This document shows positions 1 to 6,248 of a stretch of DNA of 22,424 nucleotides, piece by piece; the first letter of the stretch is position 1; the number at the start of each line of letters is the position of its first letter. Source of the stretch: Verrucomicrobiota bacterium. GTDB taxonomy: Bacteria; Verrucomicrobiota; Verrucomicrobiia; Chthoniobacterales; UBA10450. Under the pieces are notes generated by a model. The model was not told the origin of the DNA. It made no database searches and saw nothing but the letters and a program-made list of their open reading frames with translations. Both the position numbers and the translations under genes were made by a program. The stretch spans positions 1 to 22,424 of the forward strand of contig QHMQ01000087.1 in the NCBI GenBank assembly GCA_003217835.1, read 5' to 3'.

Positions 1-192
1 CGAGAGCATGGAACTCGCATTTCGCTGGGCACCGATGCCCATCATCCATGGCAGTTGGGGTTTATTGAGCTTGGCCTGGCTGCTGCACTAAAAGCCAAAA
101 TTCCACCAGAGCGAATCGTCAATTTCTTGCCTGTTCTAGATTTGAAAATGTGGGTGCGCCAGAAACGAGACCGCGGAGCACCAAGGCAGTAG
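1..192 (+). CDS. polX: PHP-domain protein, C-terminal end (PolX-like DNA polymerase/3'-5' exonuclease), partial
   Basis: Frame 1 is open from the first base to a TAG at 190-192 and gives 63 residues; the start lies outside the window. The fragment carries a GTDAHHPWQLG motif near residue 10, the Asp-Ala-His metal-binding signature near the end of PHP phosphoesterase domains. It is followed by a helix and a short conserved-looking tail (IPPERIVNFLPVLDLKMWV) of the kind that closes bacterial family X polymerases, where the PHP domain provides Mn-dependent 3'-5' exonuclease activity in base-excision repair. The PHP assignment is good. PolX rather than a stand-alone PHP phosphatase (histidinol phosphatase type) is an inference from the tail, since the polymerase domain is not visible. 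Confidence 0.7.
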   Translation, partial: REHGTRISLGTDAHHPWQLGFIELGLAAALKAKIPPERIVNFLPVLDLKMWVRQKRDRGAPRQ

Positions 193-242
193 CCTTTAAC
201 GACCACCGAGGCTTGTTAAGATTACGAAACGGCGGAGATACT

Positions 243-398
243 GTGCGAACTGGAACCAGACCTGTCAGTGCGACGAGACTCAACCGCCGCCGAACTAAGC
301 GCGAAATCGCGGCTCGCGTCTTAATCTGGCTCGCATTTCTGATTCCGACGTTCCTTTTGATCTTTCCTCTGGCGGAGTTGCACATGAAGTGCAATTAA
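243..398 (+). CDS. Possible small single-span membrane protein, unknown function
   Basis: A GTG at 243 has a GGAG five bases upstream and opens a 51-codon frame ending in TAA at 396-398. The N-terminal half is basic (RRRTKREIAAR), followed by one hydrophobic helix (about residues 27-45) and a short polar tail with one Cys. This fits a small inner-membrane peptide with its N-terminus in the cytoplasm. I recognise no family. An in-frame ATG exists at 150, but it would overlap the PHP gene and has no ribosome site. The call rests only on the ribosome site and hydrophobicity pattern. Confidence 0.3.
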   Translation: MRTGTRPVSATRLNRRRTKREIAARVLIWLAFLIPTFLLIFPLAELHMKCN

Positions 399-457
399 AA
401 GCCGATTGGAATTCAGCAGCAGTTAGTCCTATGCTGGCTTAGGCGCCGCTCCTGAAT

Positions 458-628
458 TTAAGGGGCTCCCCTGCCTTGCCAGCCAAAGATAAAAAAGATT
501 ACGCATATCACCAGGAACAGAAAGAACAGGAACTTGGCAATTCCCGCCGACGCCGCGGCGATACCGCCAAAACCCAGCACTGCTGCAACTATTGCGATGA
601 TTAGAAAAACTACAGCCCAACCTAGCAT
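458..628 (-). CDS. DUF1328 family small membrane protein
   Basis: An ATG at 628 (minus strand) follows an almost perfect ribosome site, AAAGGAGGTGAGAG, the strongest in the window. The 56-residue product begins MLGWAVVFLIIAIVAAVLGF and continues through a Gly/Ala-rich turn to a second helix ending FIFGWQGRGAP. This is the DUF1328 (YtjA-like) pattern: two transmembrane helices, a GFGGIAAASAGIAK linker and an aromatic C-terminus. Members are small inner-membrane proteins whose function is not established. It lies in a group of other small minus-strand genes; the nearest upstream one starts at 1001. Expression is probably high given the ribosome site (inference). A longer open frame overlaps it in another phase and is a shadow. 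Confidence 0.85.
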   Translation of the reverse strand: MLGWAVVFLIIAIVAAVLGFGGIAAASAGIAKFLFFLFLVICVIFFIFGWQGRGAP

Positions 629-730
629 CTCTCACCTCCTTTCCTTTACGAAAGAATCGAATCAGCCGATGACTGTGCTCGTCTTTCGCTTAAAAATGGC
701 TTTGACGACTCGATTTTGTGCGCAAATAAC

Positions 731-754
731 GCGGCGGGAGTCGCCTCCCGCCGC
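731..754 (-). terminator. Strong GC hairpin downstream of the Gln/Gly-rich gene
   Basis: A perfect 10-bp inverted repeat (arms GCGGCGGGAG at 731-740 and CTCCCGCCGC at 745-754, loop TCGC) sits 23 bases beyond the stop of the minus-strand gene at 777-1001 and before the DUF1328 gene. Read on the minus strand it is followed by GTTATTTG rather than a solid T run, so it is a weak intrinsic terminator, or a stem that separates expression of the two genes. Confidence 0.5.
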
Positions 755-776
755 TGGCTAAGCCGAGACCCAAGGC

Positions 777-1001
777 TTATCGTCCGGTTTGCTGACCTCC
801 TTGTTGGCTTCCGCCGCGTTCTTGGCCGCCCTGTTGGCCACCTTGCTTTTCGCGCTCGCGCTGTTGGCGCTCACGTTCTTGCTTTTCGCGATCTCCCTGT
901 TGGCCGCCACCGCCCTGCTGTCCACCACCGCCCTGTTGGCCGCCTTCTTGTCCGGTAGCCGTAGGTTTGATAGGTTCGTTCGGATTGCGTTGTTTTTCCA
1001 T
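777..1001 (-). CDS. Gln/Gly-rich disordered hydrophilic protein, unknown function
   Basis: A 74-residue open frame starts at ATG 1001 and ends with TAA at 777-779. After a short N-terminus (MEKQRNPNEPIKPTATG) the protein is almost entirely Gly, Gln, Arg, Glu and Lys: repeated GGGGQQ units at about residues 20-36, a charged REKQERERQQREREKQ block at about 38-53, then GGQQGG/ERGGSQQGG units. There is no hydrophobic core, so it is predicted to be disordered, as in hydrophilin or stress-type small proteins (inference). The upstream region carries the same 59-bp palindromic element as the DUF3309 gene, which argues for a real, regulated gene. The complementary frame is also open because of low complexity and looks like a shadow. 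Confidence 0.55.
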   Translation of the reverse strand: MEKQRNPNEPIKPTATGQEGGQQGGGGQQGGGGQQGDREKQERERQQREREKQGGQQGGQERGGSQQGGQQTGR

Positions 1002-1072
1002 AGTATCTTTCTTTAGTTACTGAGTTTACTGATTAGTGTGCGCACGAGTCTGCTCTGATTGCTGAAAACGCA

Positions 1073-1131
1073 CAATCGGGACGGCGGATGATTGTCTAAT
1101 CAGACAAAATCCTATAGGACGCGCGACGATT
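1073..1131 (-). promoter_or_regulatory. 59-bp conserved element with palindrome, copy 1
   Basis: This stretch matches 3079-3137 at 55 of 59 positions. It contains TTGTCTAATCAGACAA at 1092-1107, one base short of a perfect 16-bp palindrome, next to a CCTATAGG segment. It lies about 70-130 bases upstream of the minus-strand gene at 777-1001, in the same orientation and position as copy 2 relative to DUF3309. A shared promoter with an operator is the simplest reading; no clear -35/-10 pair can be assigned. Confidence 0.6.
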
Positions 1132-1416
1132 CCGTTACTAGCTGGAGCGAGCGTATTTCTCGTTCGGTGGTTCGTGTCTTCCTATCCTGGCTTATATGCA
1201 GCTTCGACGGAAGCCAGACGCGCTAACCGACGCGAAGAAGCGGGAACGCGCCAAACGCCTTTCTTCCATTCCTATGGCGCAGACTTTCCACAGCAGATCG
1301 CTCCGCTGCAATGGAACGAGATCCAGCGGTAGGGCTCAAGAGGACGATGATTAACCTTCTCTGGCACAGACTTTTCTTAGCATCGACACCGTCTGCCACA
1401 CCTTTCGCGAGCTATG

Positions 1417-2562
1417 TTAGCTAAGAAATTCCGCGAGCGGCTCCATCGGTTTGATGTGTGCGCAGAAAATCTTGAAAGCGGCCAGAATCGGCACGGCTAA
1501 AATGATGCCGATGATTCCCCACATCCAACCCCAGAAAGTCAGCGAGAGCAGGATGACGACGGGATTCAAAGTGAGGGAGCGCCCCATAACCCATGGGGTG
1601 ATGAAACTGCCCTCCAATGCGCCAAAAGCGAGATAGACCGCAGGAAAGATCAGGGCGTACCCCAGGCTATCGAAGCTCAAGGTGGCACCGATGGTCATGC
1701 AGATGATGCCCGTCAGCGCGCCCAGGTAAGGGACAAAATTGAGCAGTGCGACCATCACACCCCACATTACCGGGTTGCGCAGACCGAGCAGGGCCACGGC
1801 GGTTCCGACGGCCAATCCAAGGCAGGCATTAATCGCTGTGATGGTGAAGAGATAACGCGAGATCTGCGCCTCGATGTCGTGTGCGATGCCAACGGCCGTC
1901 TTCTTATCTGATAGCGTGGGCAGCAACTTGACCAGCTTGGCGATGAAGACTTGGTCGTAGACGAGTAGGAAATAGAGCAGAATCGACAACAGAACAGCGC
2001 TCACAATAAACTCCGGCGTTCGTATGAAAAGCATCTCAGTGATGGGATGCCGCTTCACTTCCACGGTTTTAGTTTCCGCATCGGCTGTGGCCAGCTTCTC
2101 GATCTCGCCGCTCGCCTGTGTCACTTGCGCCACCGATTTTTTTACCGGCAGGAGCTTGTATTGCAGCTCCGCCAAACCAGCCGGTGCTTTCTGGAGCCAT
2201 CCCACGGCGGGCGTCGCCAGAGCTGACATTCCATAGCCGACAACTGCAAGAAGTCCTATAAGGACGAACGCAGCCCCCACCGGGAGCGGAATCTTCAATC
2301 GAGCGAGTCCGCGCACTATCGGCCTCACCAGATAGCTCAGCAGCAGCGCAAGAACTATCGGCAGCAGGATCGAGCGCATGAAGTAAAGGGTGTAGAAAAC
2401 TGCCAGGACAAACAGACCGGTGAGGGCAATAGACCGGACATCGAAAGTTCTCTGCGACAGTTCGGCGACGCGTAAGCGGGCACGGGATGCGACTCTCTCC
2501 GCTTCGCGCTCGTCGTCGGAAATGTCACTAGCCGATTCCACCTTTACCGCGGGCAAACCCAT
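1417..2562 (-). CDS. AI-2E family transporter (TqsA/YdiK-like permease)
   Basis: The 381-residue protein has a charged cytoplasmic N-terminus (to about residue 42) and then the arrangement of AI-2E family permeases: two helices at about 46-80, one at 95-117, a soluble stretch around 120-180, and a C-terminal membrane block from about 185. Family hallmarks are visible: NFVPYLG at 275-281, a GR-L-LNPVVI segment at 327-337, and WGWMWGIIGIILAVPIL near 344-360. Characterised members include the E. coli quorum-signal exporter TqsA and Na+/H+ antiporters in other bacteria, so the substrate cannot be inferred. It stands among small minus-strand envelope genes, with a long untranslated gap on each side and no obvious ribosome site. 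Confidence 0.9.
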   Translation of the reverse strand: MGLPAVKVESASDISDDEREAERVASRARLRVAELSQRTFDVRSIALTGLFVLAVFYTLYFMRSILLPIVLALLLSYLVRPIVRGLARLKIPLPVGAAFVLIGLLAVVGYGMSALATPAVGWLQKAPAGLAELQYKLLPVKKSVAQVTQASGEIEKLATADAETKTVEVKRHPITEMLFIRTPEFIVSAVLLSILLYFLLVYDQVFIAKLVKLLPTLSDKKTAVGIAHDIEAQISRYLFTITAINACLGLAVGTAVALLGLRNPVMWGVMVALLNFVPYLGALTGIICMTIGATLSFDSLGYALIFPAVYLAFGALEGSFITPWVMGRSLTLNPVVILLSLTFWGWMWGIIGIILAVPILAAFKIFCAHIKPMEPLAEFLS

Positions 2563-2891
2563 CTATGTTGATGAATCGGATGGCACTTTGCATCCACGCG
2601 TCTCAGTCTTCTCTCCGCTGCTATAGCGAGAGTTGCTTGCGCTTTGTTGGTTTCTGGGCTTTCCATCTTTTTGACTTATCGCCCTTTGATTGCGGGCGCC
2701 ACTGAAGCTCACTAAGCGCAGCACAATGTTTCCGATTCGCTTTCTTCGGAATTCCGTTGAATTCAACGGAACCGATTTACGCTGCGAGGTCAGTCCGGCG
2801 GGAGCGACTCTTCGGCGGGTCCGGCGATGACCTCGCCGCTGGGTTCGAGCGTAAAGTGACTTTCGCTTTCTATTTCCTTAAACCATTCTAC
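2563..2891. other. Intergenic stretch with in-frame extension of DUF3309 and an inverted repeat
   Basis: No intact gene is supported here. On the minus strand, 2790-2891 is an open run of 33 codons that directly continues the DUF3309 frame past its TGA and reads as protein-like (ending PAEESLPPD). It has no ATG, GTG or TTG of its own near its beginning. Inside and beside it are the 9-bp arms GCGAGGTCA (2784-2792) and TGACCTCGC (2828-2836), which could fold in the transcript. The part from 2563 to 2783 shows only a low-quality 67-codon frame. Confidence 0.4.
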
Positions 2892-3044
2892 TCAGACACG
2901 TCCCATCAGAGCAAAGATTAACAATATCACGAGAACCAGGCCTAGACCGCCGCTTGGGTAATATCCCCAGCCGGAACTGTACGGCCAAGTTGGTAACGCT
3001 CCGATCAACAGGACGATTAAAATAATGAACAGAATTGTGCGCAT
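2892..3044 (-). CDS. DUF3309 family small membrane protein
   Basis: ATG at 3044 gives a 50-residue product that starts MRTILFIILIVLLIGALPTW and continues PYSSGWGYYPSGGLGL before a second helix ending LLIFALMGRV. The PYS-GWGY-PSG-LGL core between two transmembrane helices is the DUF3309 signature; proteins of this family are about 50 residues long, and their function is unknown. The frame is open farther upstream to 3128, but the conserved family start is at 3044. The 59-bp palindromic element lies 35-93 bases upstream. The frame resumes for 33 codons after its TGA, described separately. Confidence 0.88.
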   Translation of the reverse strand: MRTILFIILIVLLIGALPTWPYSSGWGYYPSGGLGLVLVILLIFALMGRV

Positions 3045-3078
3045 TAAACCGAGCCTATTCTTGTCCACCGCGGAATGG

Positions 3079-3137
3079 CAATCGGGCCGGCGGATGATTG
3101 TCTGATCAGACAAAATCCTATAGTACACGCGACGATT
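3079..3137 (-). promoter_or_regulatory. 59-bp conserved element with palindrome, copy 2
   Basis: This is the second copy of the element at 1073-1131, differing at four positions. Its core TTGTCTGATCAGACAA (3098-3113) is a perfect 16-bp palindrome, as expected for a dimeric repressor or activator site. Read toward the DUF3309 gene, a TACTATAGG segment precedes the palindrome and could be a -10 region, which would place the palindrome near the transcript start. The regulator is not identified. Confidence 0.6.
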
Positions 3138-3692
3138 GTCTCGAAGCGCGGATCGCAGCTGCGTTGATCCAGTTGAGACGCGCTGTCGTTTGGGGATTGT
3201 GCTATTAGATTGCGAACGCCGCAGTTGGCTACGCCAAGTTTTTCAGCCGCTCACACGATGCCGTGATTCACGTTTTCTAGAATGCGGTCGACGTGATCGA
3301 GAGACACGAGCAGGCGGGCGCTTTTCGCGAACCTTAACTTAGTTTTTTTCTTCATGCCGGCCTCTGTTCCGGGATTCATCTCCTCCATCATTGAACGGAA
3401 CCAGTCGAGGTCTGCTTCTGGCGTGTAGTCGAACATCGTTTGGCCAACTGCTTTCCCGTCGCAGTGTAACGGGTTGTCATCTTGCCTGCCTTCAACGACT
3501 GCAGCGTTGATTCAATTTTTGAGGCGATTCGCCATCGGCCTTTGTTGGGTTATCATATTGTGAACCGGTAAACATCGAAAATACGCAAAAGCGCGAAGGC
3601 AACTTGAAGAATACTGCGGCTTCGATCGAGGAAGTTCTAAAAATCCGGCATCGGGCGACGCGCTGGGCAGCGATTGATTAAGGGGGGCACGA
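3138..3692. other. Long gap upstream of the two-component genes; one doubtful small ORF
   Basis: This 555-bp stretch has no recognisable gene other than the doubtful minus-strand ORF at 3251-3436. It should contain the promoter of the downstream kinase gene. An AT-rich segment around 3549-3562 (TTATCATATTGTG) is the best -10 candidate, but no convincing -35 is seen. Short plus-strand frames just before the kinase lack starts. Confidence 0.4.
3251..3436 (-). CDS. Hypothetical small protein
   Basis: A 61-codon frame starting at ATG 3436. The product has an acidic N-terminal half (MFDYTPEADLDWFRSMMEEM), a KKKTK patch and a plausibly helical C-terminal half. The residue mix looks like a folded soluble protein rather than a random frame, but I recognise no family, the ribosome site is weak, and the gene stands alone between the 59-bp element and the kinase gene. 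An internal Met at residue 28 could be the real start of a shorter product. Confidence 0.3.
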   Translation of the reverse strand: MFDYTPEADLDWFRSMMEEMNPGTEAGMKKKTKLRFAKSARLLVSLDHVDRILENVNHGIV

Positions 3693-4469
3693 ATGAAAAG
3701 AGGCGGCCGACCGCGTCGTAAAAAAAGCAAGGCAGGCTTACGCAAAGCGCAATTGCGTTTGCGAGCGCACATCACGGAAGGGGCTTCTGAACTACGTTCC
3801 GCGAATGAAGGATTGCGACGTGAGATCCAGCGCCGAAAAGGACTTGAAGGCGAGATCCTCGAAATCGGTGATCGCGAGCAACAGCGGCTTGGCCAGGAGC
3901 TGCATGATGGACTATGTCAACACCTTACTGCGGTTGCATTCATGGCGCGCGCGGTTGCCCTGCGCTTAAAAAACCATCGTGTCATCGAAGTGAAGGATCT
4001 TGAAAAGATTTCCGAGTTGGTGAATGAGGCTGCTATCGATGCGCGCAATATGGCCCGCGGCTTGCACGCAGCGGAGATCGATGCAGCGCGGCTGCTACCG
4101 GCACTACGAGATCTTGTCTCTCGAGAAATCTGGAAAACGCCTTGCCGCCTGGAACTGAAAACCAAATTAAACCTCCGAGACGACGCTGTCGCCTCTCATG
4201 TCTATCGGTTGTTGCGTGAAGCCGTGATAAACGCACATAAACACGCGCAGGCAAAGGAGATCGTGGTTGAGATCAGTCAATCAAACGGTAAGATCATCTT
4301 TAGCGTAACTGACGATGGAGTGGGTTTGCCTGCTGGCAGAAACAACTCCCCCGGACTGGGATTTCATATCATGAACTCTCGCGCGCGCAGCCTCGGAGGC
4401 CGCCTTGAGATTAAGCGCCCGCAGCGCGGCGGCACTCGAGTTGCTCTCTATTTAGCGCGGTCAAAATGA
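3693..4469 (+). CDS. Soluble NarL-type sensor histidine kinase (HisKA_3/HATPase_c)
   Basis: The 258-residue protein has no transmembrane segment or PAS domain. Residues 1-55 are basic and predicted coiled coil. A HisKA_3 dimerisation domain follows with the H-box REQQRLGQELHDGLCQHL, phospho-acceptor His at 71. The ATPase domain shows the N-box EAVINAHKHA (Asn180), the G1 box DDGVGLP (207-213) and a G2-like GLGFHIM (221-227). Such kinases phosphorylate a NarL-type regulator, and the partner gene overlaps by ATGA at 4466-4469, so the two are translationally coupled. ATG 3693 is preceded by AGGGGGG and by an in-frame TGA at 3675, which fixes the start. The input must be cytoplasmic or come through a separate sensor (inference). 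Confidence 0.92.
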   Translation: MKRGGRPRRKKSKAGLRKAQLRLRAHITEGASELRSANEGLRREIQRRKGLEGEILEIGDREQQRLGQELHDGLCQHLTAVAFMARAVALRLKNHRVIEVKDLEKISELVNEAAIDARNMARGLHAAEIDAARLLPALRDLVSREIWKTPCRLELKTKLNLRDDAVASHVYRLLREAVINAHKHAQAKEIVVEISQSNGKIIFSVTDDGVGLPAGRNNSPGLGFHIMNSRARSLGGRLEIKRPQRGGTRVALYLARSK

Positions 4470-5164
4470 AACGCGTTAGGTCGACCAACAAAAATCCAAA
4501 ATGCGATCCGGAGGATGCGAAACGTATCGTAATCGTCGATGATCACCCGCTGTTCCGAAAAGGCCTTGAGCAATTGATCCATTCCGACGGCACTTTTGCG
4601 GTTTGCGGCGAAGCAGGCAGCGCCGCGGAAGCGATGGAAGTGATCCGCAAACTCGACCCCGACCTTGTGATTGTCGATCTTACCCTGCCAGGCGCTAACG
4701 GGATTGAGCTGATCAAAAATATTCGCGCTGAATCTCCAAAGCTCCCAATTCTGGTGCTCTCGATGCATGATGAGTCGCTTTACGCGTTGCGTGCGCTTCG
4801 CGCGGGAGCAAAGGGCTATGTCATGAAACACGAAGCGATGGCCAATGTCGTCCACGCAATCCACGAAGTCTTCAACGGGCGCCCTTATCTCAGCCCGGCA
4901 ATGGCGGCACAAGCTATCACGAAATTCACTCAAGGCCCTTCTAGGGGTGAAGTGGACGCGACGGAGCGATTGAGCGATCGCGAACTCGAGATCTTGGAAT
5001 TGATTGGCAAAGGAAATGAAGTCCCCCAGATCGCGAAAACTTTGCATCTGAGTCCAAAAACAATCGAGACGCACCGGGCGCATATTAAAGAGAAGCTTAA
5101 TCTGGCTAATGCACGTCAAGTGGCACGTTTCGCTGTGCAATGGGTGAGCGCACGCGAAATGTAG
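4466..5164 (+). CDS. NarL/LuxR-family response regulator
   Basis: A 232-residue two-domain protein. The receiver domain starts at about residue 20 (RIVIVDDHPLF, acidic pair D25/D26), with phospho-acceptor D71 in LVIVDLTLPG, S99 in VLSMHD and K121 in GYVMKHE. The C-terminal LuxR-type helix-turn-helix is at about 168-228 (LSDRELEILELIGKG...LSPKTIETHRAHIKEKLNL). It overlaps the preceding kinase gene by four bases and is its evident partner. The first 18 residues are a basic extension not typical of the family. Targets are not visible; no inverted repeat resembling a binding site was recognised next to it. Confidence 0.95.
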   Translation: MKRVRSTNKNPKCDPEDAKRIVIVDDHPLFRKGLEQLIHSDGTFAVCGEAGSAAEAMEVIRKLDPDLVIVDLTLPGANGIELIKNIRAESPKLPILVLSMHDESLYALRALRAGAKGYVMKHEAMANVVHAIHEVFNGRPYLSPAMAAQAITKFTQGPSRGEVDATERLSDRELEILELIGKGNEVPQIAKTLHLSPKTIETHRAHIKEKLNLANARQVARFAVQWVSAREM

Positions 5165-5254
5165 ACGTCACGCTTGACCTCCCAACTGTTCGACGCTTCA
5201 AGACTCACGCAGTTTCTTTTTTGATTGACGAAGAAGCCGTCGCATACTTCTGCG

Positions 5255-6181
5255 ATGGATTTGACGACGCGTGACGCGGTTGATGAACTGCTTCAGACGT
5301 ATAGCGAAACCGGCGGCATAAATTATCTCGACGCCGCCGCCACTCTGCCGTCGCGTCTGGCGATCGAGGCGGCTTGCGCCGATTTAATGAGTTTGATGTT
5401 CCCCGGCTTTCGCAGCGAGGCGGTGGTCAGTTCCGAAGATTTGGCCGAGACCACCAGGAATCGAATAAGAAATTTACACGCCCGGCTCAAAAACGAATTC
5501 TGCCGAAGCCTGGGCAAAATCCCGCCGGACGAAACGACTGAAAGACGGGCGGACGAAATTCTGCGCTGCTTCTTGTCAGAACTGTCGCAGGTGCGCAAGA
5601 TGCTTTGGACGGATATTGACGCCGCCTATGAGGGCGATCCAGCAGCGCAGAGCTACGAGGAAATCATCCTGGCTTATCCAGCGCTGGAAGCGATCGCGAT
5701 CCAGCGAATGGCGCATGAGCTCTATTTAAAACAGCTGCCATTGATTCCACGAATCATGACCGAGTGGGCGCACAGCCGCACCGGGATTGATATTCACCCG
5801 GGCGCAAAGATTGGCTCGCATTTTTTTATCGATCATGGCACGGGAGTTGTCATCGGCGAGACCTGCGAGATCGGTTCGCGGGTAAAATTGTATCACGGCG
5901 TCACGCTTGGAGCGCGCAGCTTCCAAAAGGACGAGCACGGCAAAATCAAAAAAGGCGGCAAGCGACACCCCAAAGTGGAAGACGATGTCACGATTTATCC
6001 AAACTCGACCGTGCTCGGCGGTAAAACGGTAATCGGCGCACGCAGCACGATCGGGGGAAACGTTTTTCTCGTCCAAAGTGTTCCGTCAGATTCGTTGGTG
6101 TATTATGAGGAGAAACAACTCCAAATCGTGCCCAAGCACCCGCACAAAACCAATGGTCGCGGCGGAGGATTTACCGGATGA
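5255..6181 (+). CDS. cysE: Serine O-acetyltransferase
   Basis: Catalyses acetyl-CoA plus L-serine to O-acetylserine, the first step of cysteine synthesis. The 308-residue product has an alpha-helical N-terminal domain (to about 165) and a left-handed beta-helix of hexapeptide repeats. Diagnostic segments are HSRTGIDIHPGAKIG, FIDHGTGVVIGETCEIG, VKLYHGVTLGA and KRHPKVEDDVTIYPNSTVLGG; the catalytic His/Asp pair lies in HSRTGIDIHPGA and FIDHGTG. Length and sequence fit the longer EpsC/SAT type that carries the conserved N-terminal region. ATG 5255 was chosen; a TTG at 5225 is also in frame directly after a TGA, and neither has a ribosome site. The desulfurase gene follows 67 bases downstream, coupling cysteine synthesis with sulfur release. 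Confidence 0.93.
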   Translation: MDLTTRDAVDELLQTYSETGGINYLDAAATLPSRLAIEAACADLMSLMFPGFRSEAVVSSEDLAETTRNRIRNLHARLKNEFCRSLGKIPPDETTERRADEILRCFLSELSQVRKMLWTDIDAAYEGDPAAQSYEEIILAYPALEAIAIQRMAHELYLKQLPLIPRIMTEWAHSRTGIDIHPGAKIGSHFFIDHGTGVVIGETCEIGSRVKLYHGVTLGARSFQKDEHGKIKKGGKRHPKVEDDVTIYPNSTVLGGKTVIGARSTIGGNVFLVQSVPSDSLVYYEEKQLQIVPKHPHKTNGRGGGFTG

Positions 6182-6248
6182 TTCCGGTCACGAGCGCAAC
6201 ATTGCTACGCAGCGATCGCCAGGCACGAGCAAGAGGCAAGAAAAGAAA

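Noticed and set aside
789..1016. Hydrophobic plus-strand frame opposite the Gln/Gly-rich gene
   Set aside because: Leu/Ala richness is the mirror of the Gln/Gly-rich repeats; no ribosome site or downstream context.
1196..1354. 52-codon plus-strand frame between copy 1 of the 59-bp element and the permease gene
   Set aside because: No ribosome site and no recognisable motif; basic, low-quality sequence.
2563..2766. 67-codon minus-strand frame abutting the permease start
   Set aside because: Random-looking composition and no start signal; the junction TAGATG is likely chance.
4448..5140. Minus-strand frame of 230 codons
   Set aside because: Exactly antisense to the response regulator, whose REC and HTH motifs are unambiguous.
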